In this document: positions 39,755 to 50,806 of the stretch, one piece after another | Position numbering within the stretch: position 1 is the first letter of the stretch | How the letters are laid out: every line of letters starts with the position of its first letter | From: Acidiphilium acidophilum | GTDB taxonomy: Bacteria > Pseudomonadota > Alphaproteobacteria > Acetobacterales > Acetobacteraceae | Direction: 5' to 3' | Assembly (NCBI RefSeq): GCF_033842475.1 | Contig: NZ_JAWXYB010000018.1 | Coordinates: forward strand, 3,145,501-3,209,500 | DNA length: 64,000 bases | Notes under the pieces: model-generated | What the model was told of the DNA's origin: nothing | What the model saw: the letters and a program-made list of their open reading frames with translations, nothing else | The model's database searches: none | Translations under genes and position numbers: made by a program

Positions 39755-40501
39755 TCACGCGAAAGTCTGGCCGATCGCTGCGAGCCGCGCATGGTCGAGG
39801 ATCGAAATCCGGTGATCGGCCGCAACCGCAACAACGCCCTGCCTGCGCAGCGAGGCCAGCACGCGGGAGACGGTTTCGATGGTAAGGCCGAGATATTCAG
39901 CGAGATCGCCGCGCAACATCGGCAGATCGAGCGGCGCGCCCGGATCGGCGCACAGCGTCCGCCGGTACCAGCCCTCCAGGAACGAGGCGACCCGTTCGAT
40001 CGCGGTTTTACGGCCGAGCAGCAGCATCTGCTCCTGCGCGATGACCAGCTCATGCGAGGCGATTTCGAGCAGACGCCGTTCGATCACGGGAAACCGGGCC
40101 GATACCGCGCGCAGTTCGATCCGGTCGAACCGGCAGAGCTGGACCGGTTCGATTGCCTCGGCGCTGAAGGCATAACGGGTGCCCGCCGCGAGTCCGACGA
40201 AATCGCCGACGCCGACGAAACCGGTAATCTGCCGCCGCCCGTCCGCAAGGTCCATGTAGAGTTTTGCGGCGCCCTGATTGATGTTGAAAAAGTTGCGCGC
40301 AGGATTGCCTTCGGTCACGAAGACCTCGCCCTTCGCGATCGCGCTCCGGTGGGCGGCATCCGACAGAAAATGCAGGTCGTCGTCGTGCAGCGCATCGCAC
40401 AAGCCCTGATGCCTGGCATCGCACCGTTTGCAGGCTTCGAGCTCGTGCCGCGACAATATATTAATCGCCGCCGGGCGCACTATTGTCGCAGATCCAGACA
40501 A
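39755..40501 (-). CDS. FNR-type [4Fe-4S] transcription regulator
   Basis: The 248-residue Crp/Fnr protein has the N-terminal cysteines Cys24, Cys27 and Cys35 (ACKRCDARHQGLC) and an internal Cys123 (VQLCRFDR), the FnrN/FixK-type oxygen-sensing set. The C-terminal helix contains TIETVSRVLASLRR with the E-xx-SR DNA contacts that read TTGAT half sites. It is predicted to sense oxygen and bind the site just downstream of its own stop. The start at 40501 would be TTG and is uncertain. Confidence 0.88.
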   Translation of the reverse strand: MSGSATIVRPAAINILSRHELEACKRCDARHQGLCDALHDDDLHFLSDAAHRSAIAKGEVFVTEGNPARNFFNINQGAAKLYMDLADGRRQITGFVGVGDFVGLAAGTRYAFSAEAIEPVQLCRFDRIELRAVSARFPVIERRLLEIASHELVIAQEQMLLLGRKTAIERVASFLEGWYRRTLCADPGAPLDLPMLRGDLAEYLGLTIETVSRVLASLRRQGVVAVAADHRISILDHARLAAIGQTFA

Positions 40502-40880
40502 ATCGACCCCCCAACCGTCATGGCCAAAAACGACATTATATTATTGTACCATCATAACCAAGTCGTTTTCCCGTCGCGGTTGCAAACGTGATGCTTGATC
40601 GAGGATCGAGCGGGTTCACGCGATCCGGAATGCTAGCTGTTTTTTCGGCGCGCGCAGTTATGGATCCGGTGCGGTCGGGCCACCGGACAGGACGACGCAA
40701 CTTAATATCGCGATGGATGCTGAAAAGGCTCTACAGAAACCAACAAATTGCGATCTCGCGCAATTCGATATTCCGTATGGTTGTGTCTTTACCACCCCCC
40801 CCGACCTGGGCGAAACACTTGATCCCGGTCGCTTTTCGTCTGCGGCCCAACCTGCTTCGGCTTCACCAAGGAGAGTTCCC
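40502..40880. promoter_or_regulatory. 379-bp divergent region between the FNR-type gene and the RND operon
   Basis: No convincing gene is found. An A+T-rich patch at about 40533-40560 lies upstream of the leftward regulator. A near-palindrome TTGCG-ATCTCG-CGCAA at 40748-40763 lies in the leader of the rightward RND genes and could be an operator. AAGGAGA precedes ATG 40881. Confidence 0.4.
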
Positions 40881-42056
40881 ATGCCCGGCGGTCAACCGGA
40901 CCCATTGCGCGGCCGCGCGCCCGCCGGACTGTGTTGCGTGCAGGCGGGACGGACACGCCGGGCCGCGCGGGCCGTCGTTGGACCGGCGGCGGTCGCGCTG
41001 GCGCTGAGTGTCGCGGTGGCGCAGGCGGCGGGCGAAGCAACGCCACAGGTGCCGGTGACGCGGGTTCATCCGACCCGGTATCGTGCCACGGTCGAGGTTT
41101 CCGGTCAGATTGCGGCCGTGCAGTCCGCCACCATTGCCGCGCAGCGCGCCGGGGTGATCGGCACCGTGCTGTTTCATTCGGGCGAGACCGTCACCAAGGG
41201 CGAAGTGCTGCTGCGCTTCGACGATGGGGTGGAACGCGCGCAGGTCGCGCTCGATCGGGCGAAACTCGATCAGGCGGGCCGGACCATTGCGCGGGACCGG
41301 AAATTGCGCGCGATCTCGGGCGTGTCGGAAGCGCAGGTGGAAACCGATCAGGCGGGCTATGCCGAAGCCGCCGCGCAACTGGCCCTCGATACCGCGCGCG
41401 AGAACCGCCGGATCGTGCGGGCCCCGTTCGGGGGAATTCTGGGAATCCGCCGGGTTTCCGCAGGGGATTACCTCGCGCAGGGGGCCACGATCACGACGAT
41501 CACCCAGACCGATCCGCTGCGCGTGCTGTTCGCCGTGCCGGAAACCGAACTTGCGGGGATCGGCTTCGGCGATGCGTTCCGGTTTACCGCGCCCGGCGCC
41601 GGCGGGAATGACGGGACGGATGCGGCAGCGGCACAAATCGGGCGCATTCTCGCCCTCAGCCCGCAGCTGAACGCAACGACGCGGGCGCGGATGGTCGAGG
41701 GGCGGATCGCCAATCCCGATCATACCCTGATGCCGGGTGCGTTCGGCACCGTGACGATTGCGACGGGCACGCCGGTTGCAGCGTATCGGGTGCCGGCGAC
41801 CGCGGTGGATTACGGGCCGCTCGGCAGTTTCGTCTATGCCGTCGATCAGCACGCATCAAAATCGGTGGTGCGGGCGGTCTACGTCAAAATCCTGTCCACC
41901 GCGGGAGCGACCACGATCATTCGCGCGGCGAAGGCGACCCCGCTGAACACCATCGTTGCGATCGGCGGATTCAAACTTCAGGATGGCGAGGGCATCGTGC
42001 CGGAAACCGCCGGCGCGCTCCAGGCGGCGCGGGTGAAACCGGGCGCGAAATCATGA
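40881..42056 (+). CDS. RND efflux periplasmic adaptor protein
   Basis: The 391-residue protein has an N-terminal signal region, then VSGQIAAVQSATIAAQRAGVIGTVLFHSGETVTKGEVLLRFDD (lipoyl-like), a helical hairpin, and IRRVSAGDYLAQGATITTITQTDPLRVLFAVPE in the beta barrel. This is the HlyD/MFP layout. It links the inner-membrane pump to the outer-membrane channel. It overlaps the pump gene by 4 bp. Confidence 0.9.
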   Translation: MPGGQPDPLRGRAPAGLCCVQAGRTRRAARAVVGPAAVALALSVAVAQAAGEATPQVPVTRVHPTRYRATVEVSGQIAAVQSATIAAQRAGVIGTVLFHSGETVTKGEVLLRFDDGVERAQVALDRAKLDQAGRTIARDRKLRAISGVSEAQVETDQAGYAEAAAQLALDTARENRRIVRAPFGGILGIRRVSAGDYLAQGATITTITQTDPLRVLFAVPETELAGIGFGDAFRFTAPGAGGNDGTDAAAAQIGRILALSPQLNATTRARMVEGRIANPDHTLMPGAFGTVTIATGTPVAAYRVPATAVDYGPLGSFVYAVDQHASKSVVRAVYVKILSTAGATTIIRAAKATPLNTIVAIGGFKLQDGEGIVPETAGALQAARVKPGAKS

Positions 42057-45000
42057 GCCCGACGCGGGGATGGACTAGCCCGTGGGCGCGTTTGCTCAAC
42101 CACCCGATCCTCGTGGGTCTCGGCGTGGCGGCGCTCATGCTGTTCGGGACAATCTCGCTGCTGACCCTGCCGATCCGCCCGAGCCCGCCGATCCCGGCCA
42201 ACCGGATCAAGATCGTCACACGCTACCCCGGCGCCTCGGCCTCGGTGGTCAACCGCTTCGTGACGATCCCGACCGAAGCGAGCGTCGCGGCGGTGAACGG
42301 CGTGTCATACGTCACCGGCACGTCCCGCGAAGGACGCTCGGTCATCCGCGCCTATCTCGGCGGCGGCGTCGATCCCAACACGGTCTATGCCGAAGTGCTC
42401 TCGGCGGTGAATGCCGCGCGCAACGATCTGCCGAGCGCGGCGCGGTTGCCGGAGGTCGCCTTGGTGGGGCGGCAGAGCGCCAATCAGGAACTCAACGTCG
42501 CCGCCCTGTTCGCGCCGGGAATTTCGGAAACCGCCGTCACCCGCTACCTCAAGACCGACGTGATCCCCCGGCTGGAAACCGTGCCGAATATCGGGCCGGT
42601 GACGGTATTCGCCCCGGACCCCGCCATCCGCGTCGCGATGAACCCGGCACGGATGGCCGCACTCGGCGTCACGCCGGGAGAAATCACCGATGCGCTGACC
42701 AATGCCGCCAACCTGTCCGCCGCCGGTTCGCTGCGCAACGCGGCGGGCGTGATCCCCGTGGAAGCGCGCAACGGGCTCGGCGCGATCGGGAATTTCCAGC
42801 GGATTCCGATCGTGACGCGCTCCGGGGTCACGATCCCGCTCTCATCGGTCGCGGATGTCGCCCTCGGCCCGCCATCCAAGACCTTCGAGAACTGGTGGCA
42901 GGGGCGGCGGGCGGTCTACCTCGCCGCCGGCGTGGCACCGGGCGGCAATATTCTGGACGTGTCGCGCGATGTCCGCCGGATGCTCGCCACCATTCGCAAG
43001 ACCGCGCCGCCGGGGCTGGAACTGCCGCTGATCTATGACGAATCGATCAGCATCACCCGCTCCCTGCGCGATCTGGGCTTCACCCTGCTCATCACCATCG
43101 CGCTGGTCGTGGTGATCGTGCGCTTCTCCCTCGGCACCACGCGCGCCGCCGCCGCCCCGTTCCTCGCGATCGTGCTGTCGCTGCTGGGCACCGCGATCGT
43201 GATGCATCTGCGCGGGGAAAGCCTCAACCTGTTCACCATCATCGCGCTCGTCCTGGCCGTGGGGCTCGTGGTCGATGATGCGATCGTGGTGGTCGAGGAT
43301 ATTTTCCGCCGGATCAACGAAGGCGAAACCCCGCTCGACGCCGCCTCGGCCAGCGTCACCCGGCTCGCCCCGGTGCTCGCCGCGATTTCATCGACGCTGG
43401 TGGTCGCCTTCCTGCCCCTGCTGTTTCTGCAGGGATTGACCGCCGCACTGTTCCGCCCCTTCGCGAGCGTGCTGATCACCGCGTTTCTGCTCTCGCTGCT
43501 GATCGCGCTGACCGTGGTGCCGCTCATCGCACTCTGGGCGGGACGGCATTCCACCCGCGAAGCCGATACCGGGCCGATCGACCGGCTGCGCGACCTTTAC
43601 GCCCGCATGCTCGCACCCGCGCTGCGCCACCCCGGCATGGTCGTGCTGGTCGCGGCGGTGCTCGCCGGGGTCAGCGGATTTCTCTACACGCAGGCCCCGC
43701 GCAATCTCACGCCCGCCGCCGATGGTCTTTCGGTCAATATTTTCGCCCAGGGCCCCTACGGCGCCTCGATCACCTACCTCAAGGCGCAATATCACCAGAT
43801 CCAGGCCGTGCTCGACCGGCTCGAACCCGGTATGCCGGACTGGATGGTCGCCGATGAAAACGCCCACGGCCTGTTCGGCGGCTACAGCTTCGATACGCCG
43901 GACGAAGCGCTCCACGCCACCAAAATCCTCGGCGCGGCCCTCGGCAAACTCCCCGGAGTCAAAGCCTATGTCAACGAAAACAACGGGTTACCCGGCCTCA
44001 ACGGGCTGCCGATCGACGTGCTGATCTCAGGGCAGGCCAGCTACGGCAAGCTGCTCGCGGTGGCGCAGAAGGTGATCGATGCCGGCTACGCCAGCGGCAA
44101 GTTCGACTTTCTCCAGGAATCGCCGGGGGCGAGCCAGCCGCAATACGCCATCTCGATCCGCCGCAACCTCGCCGCCGCACTCGATGTGCCAACCAGCGCG
44201 ATCGGGAATGCACTGGCCGATTCACTCTCCGGCGGCACGATCGGCCATGTCAGCCTCGGGCATACCACGCTCGATGTGATCCCAACCGGGCCGCGCAATA
44301 CCACCCCCGCCGGGATCGGGACCTACACGGTGCAGACCGCCAAAGGCGGGATCGTGCCGCTCGCGGATGTCACGCGGATCGCACTGCGTCAGGAACCCAA
44401 CGCGATCGGCTCGTGGCAGGGCCTGCCGACCGTGACCATCCAGGGCCAGCCGAAACTCGGCGTCTCGCTCTCGGATGCGCTCGCCACCCTCAACAAGGCA
44501 TTCACCGCCCAGCACACCCTGGGCATGTCGTTCGGCTACGCCGGCCCCTCCGCCACCTTCCGGCGCTCGCAGCACGAAAACAACCTCCTGTTCCTCATGG
44601 GCTTCGCCGGGCTGTTCTTTCTGCTCGCCGGTCAGTTCCGCTCGCTCCGCGACCCGTTCGTGGTGATCACCACCGTGCCGCTCGCCAGCCTCGGCCCGCT
44701 CTCCCTCATCGCCCTCGGCGGAGCAACCCTCAATATCGTCACCGAAATCGCCCTCCTCGCCGTATGGGGCCTGATCGCGCGACAAGGCATCCTGTTCGTC
44801 CAGGTCGCCCACGAACGCGCCCGCGACGGCCACCCGATCACCGAAGCCGCCCGCGACGCCGCACGACTGCGCTTCCGCCCGATCCTGATGATCACCCTCG
44901 CCCTGATCGGCGGCGCCATCCCGCTGATGCTCGCCAACGGACCCCAGGCCGTGATCCGCTACGATATCGGCGCCATCCTCGCGACCGGCATGGCCTCCGG

Positions 45001-45064
45001 CTTCATCCTGTCCCTGTTCGCCGTGCCGGCAATGTATTGCCTCGTCCACGGACGGCAACGATGA
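42053..45064 (+). CDS. RND efflux pump permease
   Basis: The 1003-residue protein has 12 TM helices and two large periplasmic loops. LVVDDAIVVVEDIFRRINEGE in TM4 (about residue 403) carries the two aspartates of the proton relay, and TRLAPVLAAISSTLVVAFLPLL follows. The second half has FLMGFAGLFFLLAGQFRSLRDP and AARLRFRPILMITLALIGGAIPL. The substrate is not readable from sequence. It overlaps the outer-membrane factor start (ATGA). Confidence 0.92.
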   Translation: MSPTRGWTSPWARLLNHPILVGLGVAALMLFGTISLLTLPIRPSPPIPANRIKIVTRYPGASASVVNRFVTIPTEASVAAVNGVSYVTGTSREGRSVIRAYLGGGVDPNTVYAEVLSAVNAARNDLPSAARLPEVALVGRQSANQELNVAALFAPGISETAVTRYLKTDVIPRLETVPNIGPVTVFAPDPAIRVAMNPARMAALGVTPGEITDALTNAANLSAAGSLRNAAGVIPVEARNGLGAIGNFQRIPIVTRSGVTIPLSSVADVALGPPSKTFENWWQGRRAVYLAAGVAPGGNILDVSRDVRRMLATIRKTAPPGLELPLIYDESISITRSLRDLGFTLLITIALVVVIVRFSLGTTRAAAAPFLAIVLSLLGTAIVMHLRGESLNLFTIIALVLAVGLVVDDAIVVVEDIFRRINEGETPLDAASASVTRLAPVLAAISSTLVVAFLPLLFLQGLTAALFRPFASVLITAFLLSLLIALTVVPLIALWAGRHSTREADTGPIDRLRDLYARMLAPALRHPGMVVLVAAVLAGVSGFLYTQAPRNLTPAADGLSVNIFAQGPYGASITYLKAQYHQIQAVLDRLEPGMPDWMVADENAHGLFGGYSFDTPDEALHATKILGAALGKLPGVKAYVNENNGLPGLNGLPIDVLISGQASYGKLLAVAQKVIDAGYASGKFDFLQESPGASQPQYAISIRRNLAAALDVPTSAIGNALADSLSGGTIGHVSLGHTTLDVIPTGPRNTTPAGIGTYTVQTAKGGIVPLADVTRIALRQEPNAIGSWQGLPTVTIQGQPKLGVSLSDALATLNKAFTAQHTLGMSFGYAGPSATFRRSQHENNLLFLMGFAGLFFLLAGQFRSLRDPFVVITTVPLASLGPLSLIALGGATLNIVTEIALLAVWGLIARQGILFVQVAHERARDGHPITEAARDAARLRFRPILMITLALIGGAIPLMLANGPQAVIRYDIGAILATGMASGFILSLFAVPAMYCLVHGRQR

Positions 45065-46668
45065 GGGACGTGCGCAAGACGGGGCTTCGCCCCGGACCCC
45101 AGCAGGGGCGCTGCCCCTGCACCCCGCCAAAGGCGGAGCCTTTGGAATCCGCTAGTTTCCGTCCGGAGGAGGGCGCTGCCACGGTGGTTCCGTCGATCTG
45201 GTCTGGATCGCCCTACTCCGGACGGAAACTCATGGGTTCTAAGGGCCCCGCCCTTAGTGGGGGTCCAGGGGGCAAAGCCCCCTGGTGGGGCTGGGGGCGA
45301 AGCCCCGTTCTGCTCACCGCCCTGATCCTCGCCGGCTGTGCCGTGCCGATCAGGCCGGTGGCGGTGGGTTCGGTGCCGGGGGCGTATGTGCGGGGCGGGC
45401 CGGTGGCGGGATCGGTTCTGGTGGGGGCGTGGTGGCGGGGGTTTGGCGATCGGTCGCTGGATCGGCTGGTGGCGGCGGGGGTGGTGCGGGCGCCGGGGGT
45501 GGTGGCGGCTTCGGCTCTGGTGCGGGCGGCGGCGGCGAACCGCGCGGCGGCGACCGGGGCATATCTGCCGCAGGTTTCGTTGAACCCGAACGTGTCGCGC
45601 CAGTCGTTTCCCACCGGGCCGAACGGGTATGGGGCGTACACGATCGACGAGATGGACGGGACGATTTCGTATAATCCCGGGTTGTTCGGGGCGCGGGCCT
45701 ATGCGTTCCGGAATGGCGCGGCGCTGGTGGCGTATCAGCGGGCGGAGGTGGGTGCGGCGCGGTTGACGGTGGCGGACGGCATTGTGGTCGCGGCGATCAC
45801 CGAGGCGGGGTTGAATGCGCAGATCCGGACCGACCGGGCGATTGCGGCGAGCGAGAAGCGGCTGCTGGATCTGCTGAACGGGGAGTATGGCGCGGGCGCG
45901 ATTGCGCGGCTGCCGGTATTGCAGCAGCGGGCGCAGTATCAGGCGACGATGTCGGCTTTGCCCGCGTTGCTGGCCGAGGCGAGTGCCGAGCGCCATGCGA
46001 TGGCGGTGGATAGCGGGGTGGCCCCGGCGGAGTTCAGGGGCGGGCATTACCGGCTGGCCGATTTCACGGTGCCGCGCGATGTGGTGCCGGCGGTGCCTTC
46101 GGCGCTGGTGGCGGGGCGGCCGGACATTGTGGCGGCGCGGGCCCTGGTTTCGGCGGATCATGCGGCGGTCGGGCAGGCGGTGGCGGCGTTGTATCCGAGC
46201 GTGACGCTGTCGGCGCAGGGCGGTTACGCGTCGGAGACGTTCAACACCTTGTTCGAGCCGGGGGCGGCGTTATGGACGCTGGCGGGGTCGTTGCTGGCGC
46301 CGGTATTCGATGGCGGGGTATTGCGCGCGCATGAGCGGGCGGCGCAGGCGACGCTCGCGAACGCGCTCGCGACCTATCGGGGGACGGTGCTGACCGCGTT
46401 CCAGCAGGTCGCGGACGGGTTGCGCAAGGTGGCGGCGGACCGGGAGTCGGTGCGCGAGAGCGACGCGGCGGCGGCGACGGCGGATGCGGCGTATACGCTG
46501 GCGCGCCAGCAGTTCAAGCTCGGGGCAGCGGATTACAATACGGTACTGACCGCCGAAATCGCATGGCGGCAGGCGCAGCTGGCGGCGGTTCAGGCGCAGA
46601 CCCAGCAATTGCTCGACGACGCGGCGTTGCGCGCGGCGCTGGCGGGGGATGACGCGTCGGCTCATTAG
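45061..46668 (+). CDS. RND outer-membrane efflux lipoprotein with an inserted repeat
   Basis: The OEP domain (VGAWWRGFGDRSLDRLVAAGV, RPDIVAARALVSADHAAVGQAVAALYPSVTLSAQGGY, LAPVFDGGVLRAHERAAQ, LARQQFKLGAADYNTVL) is a NodT-type TolC-like protein. ATG 45061 overlaps the pump stop and is in frame: MRDVRK, then 76 repeat-encoded codons, then VLLTALILAGC. Removing the insert would give MRDVRK joined to VLLTALILAGC, a normal lipoprotein signal. A restart at ATG 45231 is also possible. Export may therefore be damaged. Confidence 0.85.
   Translation: MRDVRKTGLRPGPQQGRCPCTPPKAEPLESASFRPEEGAATVVPSIWSGSPYSGRKLMGSKGPALSGGPGGKAPWWGWGRSPVLLTALILAGCAVPIRPVAVGSVPGAYVRGGPVAGSVLVGAWWRGFGDRSLDRLVAAGVVRAPGVVAASALVRAAAANRAAATGAYLPQVSLNPNVSRQSFPTGPNGYGAYTIDEMDGTISYNPGLFGARAYAFRNGAALVAYQRAEVGAARLTVADGIVVAAITEAGLNAQIRTDRAIAASEKRLLDLLNGEYGAGAIARLPVLQQRAQYQATMSALPALLAEASAERHAMAVDSGVAPAEFRGGHYRLADFTVPRDVVPAVPSALVAGRPDIVAARALVSADHAAVGQAVAALYPSVTLSAQGGYASETFNTLFEPGAALWTLAGSLLAPVFDGGVLRAHERAAQATLANALATYRGTVLTAFQQVADGLRKVAADRESVRESDAAAATADAAYTLARQQFKLGAADYNTVLTAEIAWRQAQLAAVQAQTQQLLDDAALRAALAGDDASAH
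45079..45306. repeat. About 228-bp palindromic element inside the efflux lipoprotein signal sequence
   Basis: The ends are inverted: ACGGGGCTTCGCCCC near 45079 faces GGGCGAAGCCCCGT ending near 45308. Inside, AGTTTCCGTCCGGA (45153-45166) faces TCCGGACGGAAACT (about 45215-45229). Many G/C hairpins (CCCCTGC, GGGGGTCC) fill it. It resembles a REP/MITE-like palindromic element. Boundaries are approximate to a few bases; the 228-bp length keeps the reading frame. Confidence 0.7.
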
Positions 46669-46693
46669 GCATTTCGGCGGTTTTCTGCTATAA

Positions 46694-49174
<2,481 letters not shown>

Positions 49175-49245
49175 GGCCGATGGCGGCACCGCGTTCGCGC
49201 GGGGTTGCGGTTTTCGGGGCGATCCGCTAATCCGGCCCGCACAGC

Positions 49246-49322
49246 GCACCCGTAGCTCAACTGGATAGAGCACCAGACTACGAATCTGGGGGTTAGGAGT
49301 TCGAGTCTCTTCGGGTGCGCCA
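49246..49322 (+). tRNA. tRNA-Arg (ACG)
   Basis: GCACCCG pairs with CGGGTGC. The anticodon stem CCAGA/TCTGG encloses CTACGAA (anticodon ACG, read as ICG after deamination). T-arm and encoded CCA are present; length 77 nt. Confidence 0.95.
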
Positions 49323-49348
49323 TTCCACCATCGCAAAGGATACGCGCC

Positions 49349-49534
49349 ATGACCGATCCGGCGCCGATCGACCCGAGGTTGCTCGAAGTTCTGGTCTGCC
49401 CGCTCACCAAAGGGCCGCTGGTTTACGATCGGGCGCAGGGCGAATTGATCAGCACGCAGGCCGGGCTAGCCTTTCCGATCCGCGACGGGATTCCGATCAT
49501 GCTGATCGACGAGGCGCGGAAGATCGACTCGTGA
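49349..49534 (+). CDS. Trm112-like small protein
   Basis: The 61-residue protein reads [25 protein letters not shown], then [20 protein letters not shown], the pattern of bacterial Trm112-like (YcaR) proteins. The zinc-type cysteines are reduced to one (CPLTKG), which is common in the bacterial forms. Relatives may act with methyltransferases or kinases. Its stop overlaps the next gene. Confidence 0.85.
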   Translation: MTDPAPIDPRLLEVLVCPLTKGPLVYDRAQGELISTQAGLAFPIRDGIPIMLIDEARKIDS

Positions 49535-49884
49535 CCCTGCCCGAGCCGACCGAAATCCGCCTCAAGCGCGCGGAACGCGTGCTCGACATCAGTTTCGCCG
49601 ACGGGTCGCATTTCATTTTACCGGCGGAGTATCTCCGGGTCGAAAGCCCGAGCGCCGAGGTTCAGGGCCACAGCCCGGAGCAGCGTCAGCTGGTGGGCGG
49701 AAAATCCGGGGTCGGCATCACGTCGCTGGAGCCGAACGGGCATTATGCCATTCGCATCACCTTCGACGATGGGCACTCGACCGGCATATTCTCGTGGGAC
49801 TACCTGCATCGCCTCGGGCGGGAGCAGGAGTTCCGATGGGCGGCCTATCTCAAGGCCATCGAGGCGGCCGGGCTGAGCCGCTGA
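49531..49884 (+). CDS. DUF971-domain protein
   Basis: The 117-residue protein starts at GTG 49531 inside the Trm112-like gene stop. It has [40 protein letters not shown] and [26 protein letters not shown], the DUF971 fold seen as an N-terminal domain of gamma-butyrobetaine hydroxylases and in scaffold-like proteins. Catalytic residues of the hydroxylase are absent, so it is not an oxygenase. Its function here is unknown. Confidence 0.85.
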   Translation: MTLPEPTEIRLKRAERVLDISFADGSHFILPAEYLRVESPSAEVQGHSPEQRQLVGGKSGVGITSLEPNGHYAIRITFDDGHSTGIFSWDYLHRLGREQEFRWAAYLKAIEAAGLSR

Positions 49885-49891
49885 CTTCGCC

Positions 49892-49945
49892 GCCTTCTAT
49901 CGCTGCGCCGCCCTCTATCGCTGCGCGGCCCTCTATCGCTGCGCG
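49892..49945. repeat. Three tandem 18-bp copies of the tpiA 3' end
   Basis: GCCTTCTATCGCTGCGCC, GCCCTCTATCGCTGCGCG and GCCCTCTATCGCTGCGCG follow each other without gap. The third unit contains the tpiA stop codon (33-35 of 49933-49935) and the codons for the final AAQR. The other two are extra copies beyond the stop, a likely slippage product. Confidence 0.8.
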
Positions 49946-50661
49946 GCTTGGGCAATCGCAAGGAAATCATCCGCTTCGAGGCTGGCCCCGCCGATCAAGG
50001 CGCCTCCGACTTCGGGAATGGCGAGAAGTTCCGCCGCATTGGCGGGTTTCACCGACCCGCCATAGAGAATGAGCATGGCCGTGCCGGCATCCCCCAGCTG
50101 CTTTTTCAGCGAGGCGCGGATGCTGGCGTGCATCGCCGCGACATCGGCAACGGTGGGCGTTTTGCCGGTGCCGATCGCCCAGACCGGCTCGTAGGCGATC
50201 AGGCCGGCAAACCCGTCCGGCACGCTCCCGGCAAGCTGCGCACGGACCACGGTTTCCGCCTCGCCGGACTCGCGTTCGGCCAGAGTTTCACCAACACAGA
50301 TAATCGGGATCAGCCCGGCGGCGGTGGCAGTGCGGGCCTTGTCGCGCACCAGAGCGGAGCGCTCGCCATGATCGGCCCGGCGTTCCGAATGACCGAGAAT
50401 GACGTGGCTGGCCCCGATCTCGGCGAGGAGCGGGGCAGAGACATCGCCGGTATGGGCGCCCGCGACCTCGACCGCGCAATCCTGCGCCCCGACCGCGACC
50501 GGCGCACCGGCGAAGGCCGCGATCATCGGCCCGATCAGGGGAAAAGGCGGGCAGATCAGCAGGTCAACCCCGTCCACGCCCGCCGCAAGGGGAGCGGCAA
50601 AGCCAGCGAGGCCGGCGAGGGTGCCGTTCATTTTCCAGTTACCCGCAATCATCTGGCGCAT
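49933..50661 (-). CDS. tpiA: Triosephosphate isomerase
   Basis: The 242-residue protein has the catalytic Lys in AGNWKMNG, the catalytic His in ILGHSERRA, the catalytic Glu in AYEPVWAIGTG and the phosphate loop LYGGSVKP with GGALIGGASL. It interconverts dihydroxyacetone phosphate and glyceraldehyde 3-phosphate. ATG 50661 was chosen. It is divergent from the ppiD-like gene. Confidence 0.95.
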   Translation of the reverse strand: MRQMIAGNWKMNGTLAGLAGFAAPLAAGVDGVDLLICPPFPLIGPMIAAFAGAPVAVGAQDCAVEVAGAHTGDVSAPLLAEIGASHVILGHSERRADHGERSALVRDKARTATAAGLIPIICVGETLAERESGEAETVVRAQLAGSVPDGFAGLIAYEPVWAIGTGKTPTVADVAAMHASIRASLKKQLGDAGTAMLILYGGSVKPANAAELLAIPEVGGALIGGASLEADDFLAIAQAAQR

Positions 50662-50806
50662 CGGATCGTGTCCTCGGTTATCAGGCAGGGCCGGTGCGAC
50701 CGGCCGGGAATGAGCAGGCTGCTTCGTAGCCTCAGCATGGGCCGGGTGGCAATCGGCGGCGCGCGTGGTAATACGCCGGTCTCTCGCTGCACAAGGTTGG
50801 AAACGG

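Noticed and set aside
40600-40620. FNR box near TTGATCGAGGATCGAG upstream of the RND genes
   Set aside because: The second half site does not match ATCAA at the required four-base spacing.
40713-40880. Longer N-terminus for the RND adaptor from ATG 40713
   Set aside because: The extra 56 codons encode no signal or domain, while ATG 40881 has a strong AAGGAGA site and is followed by a signal-type segment.
49189-49202. Terminator after gyrB (CCGCG-TTCG-CGCGG)
   Set aside because: Only five base pairs and a weak T-run; too short to call in such GC-rich sequence.
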